Shown: piece after piece, positions 26,067-35,795 of the stretch
How positions within the stretch are numbered: the first letter of the stretch is position 1
Layout of the letters: each line of letters starts with the position of its first letter
DNA from: Anaerolineae bacterium
GTDB lineage: Bacteria > Chloroflexota > Anaerolineae > Aggregatilineales > Phototrophicaceae
Length of the DNA stretch: 64,000 nucleotides
Direction of reading: 5' to 3'
Assembly: GCA_022822305.1 (NCBI GenBank)
Contig: JAJEBY010000016.1
Location: 1 to 64,000, forward strand
Translations under genes and position numbers: made by a program
The notes under the pieces: model-generated
The model's database searches: none
What the model was told of the DNA's origin: nothing
The model's input: only the letters and a program-made list of their open reading frames with translations

Positions 26067-26080
26067 CTGCGGAGGCGCAG
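26067..26080 (-). terminator. Weak hairpin after rpsR
   Basis: CTGCG-CCTC-CGCAG on the leftward strand is followed by TTGATTCTTTTTG. The 5-bp stem is short. It starts four bases after the rpsR stop and might attenuate read-through into the parvulin gene. Confidence 0.4.
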
Positions 26081-26083
26081 GGC

Positions 26084-26392
26084 CTAACTGGCGTCAGCGA
26101 AGGGAAGCAACGCCAAATGCCGCGCGCGTTTGATTTCGCGGGCGAGCTCACGCTGGCAGCGAGAGCAATTGCCGGTTTGGCGCTTTGGCTTGATTTTTCC
26201 GCTTTCGTTGATGTAGCGCGACAGCGTATCGACATCCTTGTAATCGAAGCATTTGCCTTTGGGGCAGTAGGTGCCACGACGGCGTCGACCGCGTCCGCGC
26301 CAGCGTGAGCCGCCGGGCCTGCGACCGCCACCGCGGCGGCGCTGCTGATTTCCACTGCGTCTTGAGGATTGGCTTGCGGCTTGTTCGCTCAC
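26084..26392 (-). CDS. rpsR: 30S ribosomal protein bS18
   Basis: A 102-residue ribosomal protein that pairs with bS6 on the 30S platform. The core [20 protein letters not shown] and [29 protein letters not shown] are diagnostic. It keeps four cysteines (CPKGKC and CSRC), a zinc-binding form, and has a long Arg/Gly-rich N-terminal extension of about 40 residues. The gene lies 105 bases after rpsF; the single-stranded-DNA-binding protein gene often found between them is absent. Confidence 0.96.
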   Translation of the reverse strand: MSEQAASQSSRRSGNQQRRRGGGRRPGGSRWRGRGRRRRGTYCPKGKCFDYKDVDTLSRYINESGKIKPKRQTGNCSRCQRELAREIKRARHLALLPFADAS

Positions 26393-26497
26393 TCCTGAAA
26401 ATCTCCTTGATTAACCCGTCTTGCTGGTCTTGATGTCATGCTGTCCGCGCCAGGTATCGCGCAAAATCCGGTCGAAGCTGCAATTGCTCCGCCGACG

Positions 26498-26818
26498 TTA
26501 CTCCGCCGGCGCCGCTTCCTTCTTTTGTTCGTCACGCACCAACAGGTAACGCAACACCGGATTGAATAACTTCAGCTCGGTTTCCAATTCCAAAATGTGA
26601 TCGGGATCAACGCTGGCCTTCATCACCACGTAATGCCCTTCGCGCTGGCCATCTATTTCGTAGGCCAGCCGACGCCGGCCAAACAGCTTGCGATCAATGC
26701 TGTTGACTTTGCCGTTATCGTCAATTTCGATATAGGTGATGACTTGGTCGATGGCCTGGTTGACTTCTTCGTCGGTGGCCAACGTACGCACGATGAACGT
26801 GAGTTCGTAGTCTCTCAT
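26498..26818 (-). CDS. rpsF: 30S ribosomal protein bS6
   Basis: A 106-residue protein with the bS6 ferredoxin-like fold: YELTFIVRTLATDEEVNQAI at the start, KLFGRRRLAYEIDGQREGHY in the middle and NPVLRYLLVR near the end. It binds bS18 and 16S rRNA. The ATG at 26818 is preceded by GAGGAAAGG. A 9-bp hairpin (26842-26868) lies in the leader. Confidence 0.97.
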   Translation of the reverse strand: MRDYELTFIVRTLATDEEVNQAIDQVITYIEIDDNGKVNSIDRKLFGRRRLAYEIDGQREGHYVVMKASVDPDHILELETELKLFNPVLRYLLVRDEQKKEAAPAE

Positions 26819-26841
26819 GGGTGTTCCTTTCCTCGGACGAA

Positions 26842-26868
26842 GCCTCGCGCTGCTACGTCGCGCGAAGC
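26842..26868 (-). promoter_or_regulatory. Hairpin in the rpsF leader, possible S6:S18 site
   Basis: On the leftward strand GCTTCGCGC pairs with GCGCGAGGC around GACGTAGCA, 24 bases before the rpsF start, with a CCG trinucleotide immediately 5' of the stem and another 3' of it. Leaders of rpsF-rpsR operons in many bacteria carry an S6:S18-binding structure with a key CCG. The resemblance is suggestive; I cannot test the pseudoknot. Confidence 0.35.
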
Positions 26869-26918
26869 GGAAAGCTGTGATTTAATTGTCGGCGGGCAAT
26901 GTTAGCTCATGGCTGGCT

Positions 26919-28409
26919 TTAATGCAATGGTCTCTTGGCCGGCGCAACATCTGAAGAAGCGGATTCGCGCGATTGTTCAATCACGAGCCGGGAGCTTGCA
27001 ATGCAAAGCGCGGCGATAAGCCAGAACCAGGTGATCGAGGAATGGAAATCCAATCTGAAAAAATATAAGTCCGCAACCGCGTTGATGAGCGCCGTTACCA
27101 GCGCGACATGAAAACCCAGATGAATGGCGGTGAAAGCGCGGTCGCGTTTCGCCGGTCGCCAGGCGCGCAATCCGTAGGCGAAGATGCCGGCCATGCACAA
27201 GAGGAAGATGATGACGCCGGTGATTCCAATCTGGTTCGCCATTATCAGATACATATTGGCGACATCGGTGTAGATGTCGATTTCGGGCGTGCCGGTGAAC
27301 CCTACGCCAAAAAACGGATAACGCCCAATCAATGTCAGCGAATCAGACCATTCGCCGATGCGCATTTGCGTCGCCAGATCAGCGCCCTGGAATGCTTGTA
27401 TCAAGCGATCCAGATAGGCTTGCGTCTGTGGCAAGAACAGAAAGAGCGCGACCGCCAACATCAGCGGCGGCAGCAGGCGTCGATAGCGCACTATCGCGAT
27501 TACCGTTAATCCGCAGGCCATCGCCAGCAGCGACGCGCGCGACCCGGTCAACAACAGCGCTAGCACAACTGCCGCGAAAATGCCTAGCGTCAGCCAGCGG
27601 GAGCGTATTACCGGCGCTCTTGACAGAACCTGCGGCGCGACCAAGACGGCGGCCACCGCCAATACTCCGCCCAGCGCGTTGGGATCGACCCAGGTGCCGA
27701 TCGCGCGCTCGCCCAAGGCCGGATTGGATTCGATGTAACGGATCACGCCGCCCGCCGGGTATCCTATGCGAGACAGACGTACCAACAGGCTCTCCGCCAG
27801 CGTGTCCGGCGCCAGGAACAAGCCGATGGCGATGATAGCTTGCGCGCCGATCGCCAAGACGATGACTAACGCCAAGCGCCGCAGCATCTTGCTGTCCCGC
27901 AATAGATCGGGGAGCATAAAAACCATCCCGATACTGAGCAGTGTTTCCGCGAATTGCCGAATATTGGCCGAGCTGGGCCTGGCGTGACGCATGCCAAGCG
28001 CAAAGGCAAAGATCAACCACATGATGTATACGGCTATCAACGCGTGCGCGGGCGTCAGGCGCAGCCCCCCGCGCTTGCCCGTCATCCACTGGAACAAGTA
28101 AACCAGCAGGAAGCCGCCCATAGCCAGATCCAGCAGGGTAGGCGTGATGGCAATCTTGACCGGAAACACGCCAAAGGGCAGCAGCAGAATGACGCCGATG
28201 ATGGCGTAAAGCGCCATGCAGACATCGGTGATGATATAGAGACCCGCCAGCACGCCGCCAATGGCCGCCAGCGCCAGCAAGGGACCGAGCCCGGCGATGG
28301 CCAGGCCGATGCTCGCGCCGACGATGCCCAGCGCAAATCCAAGCCCCAGCGCGTAGGTCCGGCGATCGAGCCGACTGAACCAAATCTGCAGCGCATTGAC
28401 GCGGTTCAT
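26919..28409 (-). CDS. O-antigen ligase/polymerase-like membrane protein
   Basis: A 496-residue protein with about 11-12 membrane helices and a Wzy_C-like core (TGSRASLLAMACGL, then a long loop and RYPFFGVGFTGTPEIDIYTDVAN before GLRAWRP). Such proteins polymerise or transfer lipid-linked glycans on the outer face of the membrane. Its ATG overlaps the YfhO stop (ATGA), so it is the last gene of the surface-glycan operon and translationally coupled. Whether it is a polymerase or a ligase cannot be told from sequence. Confidence 0.85.
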   Translation of the reverse strand: MNRVNALQIWFSRLDRRTYALGLGFALGIVGASIGLAIAGLGPLLALAAIGGVLAGLYIITDVCMALYAIIGVILLLPFGVFPVKIAITPTLLDLAMGGFLLVYLFQWMTGKRGGLRLTPAHALIAVYIMWLIFAFALGMRHARPSSANIRQFAETLLSIGMVFMLPDLLRDSKMLRRLALVIVLAIGAQAIIAIGLFLAPDTLAESLLVRLSRIGYPAGGVIRYIESNPALGERAIGTWVDPNALGGVLAVAAVLVAPQVLSRAPVIRSRWLTLGIFAAVVLALLLTGSRASLLAMACGLTVIAIVRYRRLLPPLMLAVALFLFLPQTQAYLDRLIQAFQGADLATQMRIGEWSDSLTLIGRYPFFGVGFTGTPEIDIYTDVANMYLIMANQIGITGVIIFLLCMAGIFAYGLRAWRPAKRDRAFTAIHLGFHVALVTALINAVADLYFFRLDFHSSITWFWLIAALCIASSRLVIEQSRESASSDVAPAKRPLH

Positions 28410-30649
28410 CGTAGCTTCCGCCAAATCGTCAACCCTGCCAATAGCCCCAACGCAATCCATGTAGCCATGCTAATCATCGCGCCGACGGTGTAGCTGCGCG
28501 GCGCAAAATGCAGCCGCAGCGTATGTTGGCCGGCGGGTATCGCCACGGCAGTGAGTCCGCCATAAGCGCGAATAATATCGGTTTCCGCGCCGTTAAGGTA
28601 TGCCTGCCAGCCGGTGTAATCCGGCAAGGCAATCGAGAGAATCGCGTTGGCCGGCGTATCGATCTCAATGACGATGGCTTCAGGCGCGAAAGCGGATACC
28701 CGGGCGATCCCATCAGCGGGCTGATCGGGCAAATCGAGATCGACTGGCCGACCCAGCACGATGTTCTCGCGTTCATCAAAGCGCGGGTCATCCATCAGCG
28801 CCTGCGCGAATTCGTCGCTATCAACCACGGCAGCGCGATAGATCAAGTGGGCAAATCGACGAGGATCCGAAAGTTGATGCAAATGCGCCTCGCCGTCGCC
28901 GTCGTCTCCGGTCGCAATCACACGCGACGGTACAGTCAATCGATCATGTGGGCTGTAGACATATTTGACCGCGAACAACTCCCAAGCTAGCGGGTTATCC
29001 AAATAGTCGCGATAGATTATGCGTTGCGGACCCGACAGAAACAGCGGGCTGATCCCGCGTATATCCATGACGCCATAGAGGCTGCCGAAGTTGTCCCGGA
29101 GTCCGCGAAAGCCGTCTACGCGGAATGGCTGCTGACCATTGCCGTCGCTTAATACGGCCTGGACCAGTGGCGGCGCTTCCATGGCCAGCTGCTCGCTGTG
29201 CGGTCGGGGATCAAAGGCGCCGGGATGATCCTGCGTCACTGTAAACAGATCAAACACGATCAATGCAACCAGCGCAACCTGAAACCGGGCTCTCCCCGGC
29301 TGACTGACAAATGATGTCAACGCAAGCAAACTTGCCAGAGCCACGAAACTGCTGCGCACGGCGATATCGACGAGGTCGCGCCAGGTATCCCTGTCGCCCA
29401 TCCATAAGACAAAGCTGACCAATGCGATCAAGACCAGTCCCAGCGCGAATCGACGCCACCATGTCAACGCTGGCTGCTTGTGAATTTGATTTTGCCAGTT
29501 GGCGAGCGCGACGATGCCGAGACCAGCGAGAATGGCCAAGCTGTTAGCCACCACGAAGGCGGCGCGCTCCTGTCCGCGGAAGAACCGCAGCCCGGGCACT
29601 AGATTGTAGGTGAGATCGTACAGGGATGAATTCGCGCCCAGGCTATGGATCAAGCCGACCAGCCCGACAATCAGCCAGAAGCGGCTCTCGCCTTGGCCGC
29701 GAACGGCCGCGGCCCCAACGAGAAACAGCGCGGGCAGACCGACATACAAGGGCGACCACAAGCTGACCGCACCCGGATATATGAATTGCATGATGTCTTT
29801 GAACAGGAATCCATTGCCTTTGGCATCGAAGCCTAGTCCGTTGCGCGCGGTCTGCGGCAGATATTCAATGCCCGGCAGCAGCGTCACGGCGCAGACGCCA
29901 AAGCTGACAAGCGCGAAGACGACCAATGCCAAGGTGAACGAGCGCGCGCCAATCCGCTGGTGATAAACGCGCCAGGCCAAATATGTCACCAGCAGGAATG
30001 TCATAAACCAGCTGGTCTGGGGGTGCCCGGCCAGCCAAGACATGCCCAGTCCAAATCCGGCCACTGCTGGCCACTGCATGGCCAAATGTCGCCGGCGCGT
30101 GGCCTCCAGGATGCCAAGCGCGGCCAGCGGGAACCAGACGGCAGCTTCCAGGATAGCCAGTTGCAACAGCGGATAACCCGTAACGTAGCCGCCGTATGCG
30201 ATCACAATTGCCGAGACCAGCGCCGCCAACGGACTTTGCGATCGAGTCAATGTCAGCCGCCGGACAAACACATACATCAGCAAACTATAGGCGAGCGCGT
30301 GGAATACCATTTCCAGCTGCAGCGCGTTGTAACTCCATTGGCCCGCCAGCGAACTTAACGCCAGCGTGATCCACCGCGGCCAGTAGAAAACGGCGGCTTG
30401 CGTATCGGCGATGAAGGGCAGTCCGCCGTTATTGTAGGGATTCCACAGGGGGATTTCACCAGCCGACATGCGCTGATATTGGTAGCCGGCGAAGGCGACG
30501 AATTGACCGGAAAAGTCGCCTTGCGCCAGTGAGGCTTGATCGGCCGCGATCGGCGTGAAGAGCCGCCAAAAGAAGAGCAGCCACAGCAGCGCCAGGACGA
30601 GAATCGCCCGAAGATCAGGACTCCGTAAAAGCTGCGCGCGGCTAGGCAT
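28406..30649 (-). CDS. YfhO-family membrane protein
   Basis: A 747-residue membrane protein, with about 12-14 helices, then a C-terminal soluble part (about 520-710) and a final helix (GAMISMATWIALGLLAGL). YfhO family members, related to GT-C transferases, add sugars to lipid-linked or teichoic-acid polymers in Bacillus. Motifs visible are FSGQFVAFAGYQYQRMSAGE with an acidic first loop and GIPLWNPYNNGGLPF-like IPLWNPYNNGG. The ATG (30649) overlaps the preceding glycosyltransferase stop by a few bases. It likely decorates the polymer made by this operon. Confidence 0.85.
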   Translation of the reverse strand: MPSRAQLLRSPDLRAILVLALLWLLFFWRLFTPIAADQASLAQGDFSGQFVAFAGYQYQRMSAGEIPLWNPYNNGGLPFIADTQAAVFYWPRWITLALSSLAGQWSYNALQLEMVFHALAYSLLMYVFVRRLTLTRSQSPLAALVSAIVIAYGGYVTGYPLLQLAILEAAVWFPLAALGILEATRRRHLAMQWPAVAGFGLGMSWLAGHPQTSWFMTFLLVTYLAWRVYHQRIGARSFTLALVVFALVSFGVCAVTLLPGIEYLPQTARNGLGFDAKGNGFLFKDIMQFIYPGAVSLWSPLYVGLPALFLVGAAAVRGQGESRFWLIVGLVGLIHSLGANSSLYDLTYNLVPGLRFFRGQERAAFVVANSLAILAGLGIVALANWQNQIHKQPALTWWRRFALGLVLIALVSFVLWMGDRDTWRDLVDIAVRSSFVALASLLALTSFVSQPGRARFQVALVALIVFDLFTVTQDHPGAFDPRPHSEQLAMEAPPLVQAVLSDGNGQQPFRVDGFRGLRDNFGSLYGVMDIRGISPLFLSGPQRIIYRDYLDNPLAWELFAVKYVYSPHDRLTVPSRVIATGDDGDGEAHLHQLSDPRRFAHLIYRAAVVDSDEFAQALMDDPRFDERENIVLGRPVDLDLPDQPADGIARVSAFAPEAIVIEIDTPANAILSIALPDYTGWQAYLNGAETDIIRAYGGLTAVAIPAGQHTLRLHFAPRSYTVGAMISMATWIALGLLAGLTIWRKLR

Positions 30650-31814
30650 CGGCTGGGGAACTCGCTTCTGGTTCGAGCCGGCCGGCGGATCGCAAGACAC
30701 GCTCAAAGTATGCGACCGTATCGGCCGCGATGACATCCCAGTCGAAGCGCTGGCGCAGGGAAGCGGCGCCCTCGCGCAATTGACGCAGCAGTTGCGGATG
30801 CCCCATCAGGCGGGCAATGGCGCCGGCGAGCGCGTCAGAGGAGTTGCTCGGCGCCAGCCACATATTCTCGCCATGCACAAATTCGGCGGCGTATGTGGAC
30901 GGGCTGGTCGTTAGGATAGCGCAACCGTGCTCAATGGCGGCCATCAAGCTGCCGCGGCGCGGCGAGGCGCCATCAAGGTAGGGCAGCGTCATCAGGTCGA
31001 TGGCCTGGAGACAGGCGGACACGTCATCAACGGGCAAGTAACCCGTCCAGTGAATGCGCGCTGATAAATCCAATTCGGCTATTCGCGCATGCAGGCGCTG
31101 TAGATACGCAGCGTCCGACCGGTTATCGACCGGATTCTGTTCCGCCCCAATCATGATCAGCCGCAAGTCAAAATGCGTTTGCCGCAAATCTGCCAAAGCC
31201 GTGATGAGATGGTCAAGCCCTTTGCTGGAAGAGACGAATCCGAAATGACCCAGCAGGAAGGTCGATTCGTTTGCGCCAAGCCGTCGGCGCCACTCGTCGC
31301 GTGAGTCGCGTTGGTCGGCGCTCGCTATGATATTGCTGCCGATGGGAATTACCGTGCGCGCATCAACCTGCTTGAGCAAGGCTGCATCTTCGTCGTTGGT
31401 GGCGATGACGCCATCCGAGCTTTCCGCCAGCTGCCAGACAATCCAATCGCGCAGGGGACCGGCTCTGGGAAAGAGATAAGGATGGCGCAAGTCGTGAAAG
31501 GTGGTGACGAAGGGCTGATCGAGCGTAGCGGGCAAGAAATGCACGACGGGAGACATATCGAAGGCGGCCGTTTGAAACTGCAAATTGACGATATCCAGCG
31601 CGGCGCAGTCGGCCCAGCGCCGGATGGACGCTACGCAACCGAGCCCCCAGCCCGTTACGGTATGCAGCGGCAGATTGTCACTGTTGCAGCCGTCGCGGGT
31701 CAGCACATGCACAGCGTGACCGGAAGCCTGCAAACGCTCCGCCAAAATGCGCGTGAAGTCGCCGACACCGCCGGGCATAGGCGCGAATTCGCCGCTGATC
31801 ATGCCGATCCTCAT
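30642..31814 (-). CDS. GT4-family glycosyltransferase
   Basis: A 390-residue retaining GT-B transferase. The start MRIGMISGEFAPMPGGVGDF has the family's Gly-rich loop; the C-terminal half has LLGHFGFVSSSKGLDHLI and the EX7E-like region around TLPYLDGASPRRGSLMAAIEHG. It would add a hexose from a nucleotide sugar at the inner membrane face. The ATG at 31814 overlaps the GT2 stop (ATGA), indicating coupling. Donor and acceptor are unknown; GDP-mannose or GDP-rhamnose is likely from the operon. Confidence 0.88.
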   Translation of the reverse strand: MRIGMISGEFAPMPGGVGDFTRILAERLQASGHAVHVLTRDGCNSDNLPLHTVTGWGLGCVASIRRWADCAALDIVNLQFQTAAFDMSPVVHFLPATLDQPFVTTFHDLRHPYLFPRAGPLRDWIVWQLAESSDGVIATNDEDAALLKQVDARTVIPIGSNIIASADQRDSRDEWRRRLGANESTFLLGHFGFVSSSKGLDHLITALADLRQTHFDLRLIMIGAEQNPVDNRSDAAYLQRLHARIAELDLSARIHWTGYLPVDDVSACLQAIDLMTLPYLDGASPRRGSLMAAIEHGCAILTTSPSTYAAEFVHGENMWLAPSNSSDALAGAIARLMGHPQLLRQLREGAASLRQRFDWDVIAADTVAYFERVLRSAGRLEPEASSPADA

Positions 31815-32764
31815 GCTTCCGCCTTCAAGCCGCTGCGAATAACTTGCCAATAGACTCGGATGCGTTGCAGACGCAAATCACGCTTGTGACCAAGTAGCGC
31901 TTTGATGCTTTCCAAAGCCAGCTGCCACAGGAATTGAAGCAGGATCAACACGCGCAGCAGCAGGTAGCTGAGTAAGCCGTGATGTTTGCGGAAATAACGC
32001 AGCTTGCTGGTATGAAACTGGATTTGGGTGAAGGCCGGAACCTGGTCGCTGCTCTGGCCGCCGTGATGCGTGATGCGCGCGCCGCCGTGGTAGATCACTT
32101 TCCAACCGGCCGACTTGGCGCGCCGGCAAAAGTCCAGTTCCTCCGAATACATGACGAAGCCAGCGTCCAGGCCGCCGATAGCTTCATAGACCTGGCGGCG
32201 CAACATCAGAGCTGAGCCTTGCACCCAGTCGACTTTGAGAATCGCGTTGTCGTCGCTGTCGCGCATGAAATAATGGTTGTGAATTGCTGCGGGCGCCAGT
32301 GCCGACAGCCAGGTACTCTCAAATACGCCGGTCAAGAGCGAAGGGAAGCGCCGCCGCGTCGATTGATGACTGCCGTCTGAATTGAGCGTGTGCGGACCCA
32401 GGATGCCGACCGCCGGATGCGATTCCAGGTACTCGAGCATTTGCACAATGGCGTTTTCGCTGACCTCGGTATCCGGATTGAGCAGCAGGAATACGGGGGC
32501 GGTGGCGGCGGACATGGCCAGGTTGTTGCCGCGCGAAAACCCGATATTCTCGTCTTGAGGAAGCAGCACCACCCCTGGATACTTCTCGCGCGCCATCAAT
32601 ACGCTGCCGTCCTCGCTGGCGCAATCGACTACAATAATCTCGAGCTGCGGAGCGTCTTCGTGAATTCGGCCAATGGCAGCTTGCGAATCGTAGATGCTCG
32701 ACAGGCAGCGATCGAGCAGATCGCAGACATTCCAATTGACAATGATGATCGAAAGATCGGCCAA
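31811..32764 (-). CDS. GT2-family glycosyltransferase (rhamnosyltransferase-like)
   Basis: A 317-residue inverting GT-A enzyme. It opens with LSIIIVNWNVCDLLDRCL, has the DxD-type LLLNPDTEVSENAI, the acceptor segment DWVQGSALMLRR and EELDFCRRAKSAGWKVIYHGG. This arrangement is common in rhamnosyl transferases of bacterial polysaccharide clusters, matching the GDP-deoxyhexose genes upstream. I choose TTG 32764, six bases after GGAG; another TTG at 32836 overlaps the tatD stop and would add 24 residues. A C-terminal hydrophobic stretch (LLRVLILLQFLWQLALES) may hold it to the membrane. Confidence 0.87.
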   Translation of the reverse strand: MADLSIIIVNWNVCDLLDRCLSSIYDSQAAIGRIHEDAPQLEIIVVDCASEDGSVLMAREKYPGVVLLPQDENIGFSRGNNLAMSAATAPVFLLLNPDTEVSENAIVQMLEYLESHPAVGILGPHTLNSDGSHQSTRRRFPSLLTGVFESTWLSALAPAAIHNHYFMRDSDDNAILKVDWVQGSALMLRRQVYEAIGGLDAGFVMYSEELDFCRRAKSAGWKVIYHGGARITHHGGQSSDQVPAFTQIQFHTSKLRYFRKHHGLLSYLLLRVLILLQFLWQLALESIKALLGHKRDLRLQRIRVYWQVIRSGLKAEA

Positions 32765-32832
32765 CTTTCGCTCCAGGTGAATCCGCCTTGTTGACCAGTT
32801 TACCAAGTTTGCGCGGAATGAGCGGCCGCTTT

Positions 32833-33659
32833 TCAACCCGCGTCACTGCCCAGTCTTGCAGTCGGCGTCAGCGCAAACAGGCGTTCCGCATTGTGGGTCG
32901 TTTGTCGCGCCATTGCTTCGACGCTGAGCCCATGCAGCCGCGCCAAGGTTTGATTCACATATTTGACATAGGCCGGTTCGTTGCGTTTACCGCGGAAGGG
33001 ATGGGGGGTCAGGAAGGGAGCATCGGTCTCGATCAGCAGCCGATCAAGCGGAACTCGCCTGGCAATGGCGCGCAAGTCGTCGGCTCGCTTGAAGGTGATT
33101 GGACCGGTGAAACCCAAGTAGAACCCCAAGGCCAGGGCCCGTTCCGCATGCGCCGCCGTACCGGAGAAGGAATGCAGGACGCCGGGTCGCTCTCTTATGC
33201 TTCCCGGCAATGTCGACGCCCAGCCCTCCAGAACGTCGATCACATCGTCGCTGGCCTCACGATTATGCACGATTACCGGGAGTTCCATTTCCGCCGCCAG
33301 TTCCAGCTGGGCTTCAAACATCCGGCGTTGGATCACTCGGGGATTCTTGTCCCAATAATAGTCCAAGCCGATCTCGCCGATGGCGACTGTGCTGTCGCGG
33401 CTGGCGTAAGTCTCAAGCTGCCGCAGCGTCGACCGCTGCAGGTCGTCCGCGCTGTTGGGATGAATGCCGACGGCCGCGTAGAGGTCACGATAGTCGCCGC
33501 AAAGCGCAAGCGCCTCGCGACAGCTTTTGAGGTCGATGGCGGGGACGATTATGCGCTGAACGCCGGCCGCCGCAGCCCGCTCCAGCACATTGGCGCGATC
33601 GTCGTCAAAGCGATGGAAATTGAGATGGCAGTGGGTATCGACCAGCGTGAACGGGGACA

Positions 33660-33660
<1 letters not shown>
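32833..33660 (-). CDS. TatD-family metal-dependent hydrolase
   Basis: A 275-residue TIM-barrel nuclease of the TatD type, 3'-5' exonuclease and D-aminoacyl-tRNA deacylase-like in characterised members. Metal ligands are in DTHCHLNF (start), GEIGLDYYW, VIVHNREA, LHSFSG and IETDAPFLTP. The start ATG overlaps the Gmd stop by one base (TGATG). A housekeeping hydrolase inside a polysaccharide operon is an odd placement, probably only for co-expression. Confidence 0.93.
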
Positions 33661-34652
<992 letters not shown>

Positions 34653-35606
34653 TCAAGCCGTCGCCGCGCGCTGCCGACAATCCGCCAGCACATCGCGCAA
34701 AGTCTCGTCAAATGAGTAAAGCGGACGCCAGCCGGTATCCCGCCGAAGCTTGCTGGCGTCGCCGCGGATTTCCGGTATATCTACCGGGCGAAGCCGTTTC
34801 GAATCAATGCGCACTTCAATGTTTTCGTCGGACATGCTCAGCAACGCGTCCAAAAGCTGCCGTATGCTGACGGCCAAACCGGATGCCACGTTATAAGCCT
34901 GACCGGGCAGACCTCGCTCCGCGATCAAGTGATAGGCGCGCACGATATCACGCACATCGGTGAAATCTCGCTTGGCTTCCAGATTGCCTACGTATATAAC
35001 CGCTTCTTGCTGCCTTGCCTCTATTTTGGCGATTTGCAGCGCAAAGGAAGGGGCCACGAATCTAAGATTCTGGCCCGGACCGATGTGATTGAAGGGCCGC
35101 GCTCGCATGATGTGCAACTCGTGACTGAGGTAATACTGCAGCCCCAGCATATCCTGCGCGACTTTGCTGACGCTGTACGGGTTCGAGGGCAGGATGCGCG
35201 CGTCCTCGTTCAGCGGCAGTTCCTGCGTTTCGACGGCGCCATAGATCTCGGCGGAACTTATGATGACGATGCGCGGACGCAATTGCAATTGCAGGCAGGC
35301 TTGAATGATATTGACTTGCGCCTTGATGTTATTTTCCAGCGTTTCCCAGGGATCTTCAAACGAGCGCGGGACGAAGGCCTGCGCCGCCAGGTGATAGATT
35401 ATATCGGGCTGGCAATCGTGAAGCAGGGCATGAACTTGCTCGTAAATTTTGAGGTCTATCGTTCGCGAGGCTTGTACGGCGGGGCTCATCGTCTCGCCCG
35501 GCGCAAGCCTGGTTCCGGTCAAAGTCGCTGTTGGCTGCACGCCACCGAGAAAGTCGGCCAGGTGATGCCCGACGAATCCGCCGGCCCCGGTAATCAAGAT
35601 TCGCAA
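34653..35606 (-). CDS. GDP-6-deoxy-D-mannose reductase-like epimerase
   Basis: A 317-residue SDR protein, first gene of the operon. It has ITGAGGFVGHHLADFLGG (NAD(P) loop), IISSAEIYGAVE and the catalytic YSVSKVAQDMLGLQYY, and RPFNHIGPGQNLRFVAPSFA, close to Rmd enzymes that reduce the 4-keto group of the Gmd product. Position next to gmd supports this; GDP-fucose synthase or another epimerase is the alternative. It starts with TTG at 35606, after an AGGAC box, and a TATAAT lies 42 bases upstream. Confidence 0.88.
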   Translation of the reverse strand: MRILITGAGGFVGHHLADFLGGVQPTATLTGTRLAPGETMSPAVQASRTIDLKIYEQVHALLHDCQPDIIYHLAAQAFVPRSFEDPWETLENNIKAQVNIIQACLQLQLRPRIVIISSAEIYGAVETQELPLNEDARILPSNPYSVSKVAQDMLGLQYYLSHELHIMRARPFNHIGPGQNLRFVAPSFALQIAKIEARQQEAVIYVGNLEAKRDFTDVRDIVRAYHLIAERGLPGQAYNVASGLAVSIRQLLDALLSMSDENIEVRIDSKRLRPVDIPEIRGDASKLRRDTGWRPLYSFDETLRDVLADCRQRAATA

Positions 35607-35647
35607 TACAAGTGTCCTGTGGCTGATGTGGTTTGGTTGCCAGCGAC

Positions 35648-35653
35648 ATTATA
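35648..35653 (-). promoter_or_regulatory. -10 box of the surface-glycan operon
   Basis: TATAAT on the leftward strand, giving an expected start near 35641 and a leader of about 35 bases before the TTG at 35606. The -35 region is poor. It lies downstream of a strong terminator, as expected for a new transcription unit. Confidence 0.45.
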
Positions 35654-35733
35654 GTCTACCGACATCGTCGCGCTAGCCTTAAGGTTTGATGCGAGACCGG
35701 CAACGCTGTGGATTGCTATCGAAAATATGGAAA

Positions 35734-35757
35734 AGCCCCGCTCGTCTGAACGGGGCT
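35734..35757 (-). terminator. Intrinsic terminator after the DUF4397/SH3 gene
   Basis: On the leftward strand AGCCCCG and CGGGGCT form a 7-bp stem around TTCAGACGAG, followed by TTTTCC. It lies 40 bases after the stop at 35796 and isolates that gene from the glycan operon. Confidence 0.75.
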
Positions 35758-35795
35758 CGGAATCTCGCTGACGAGAGTCTGGGCTTTGGGCGGAC

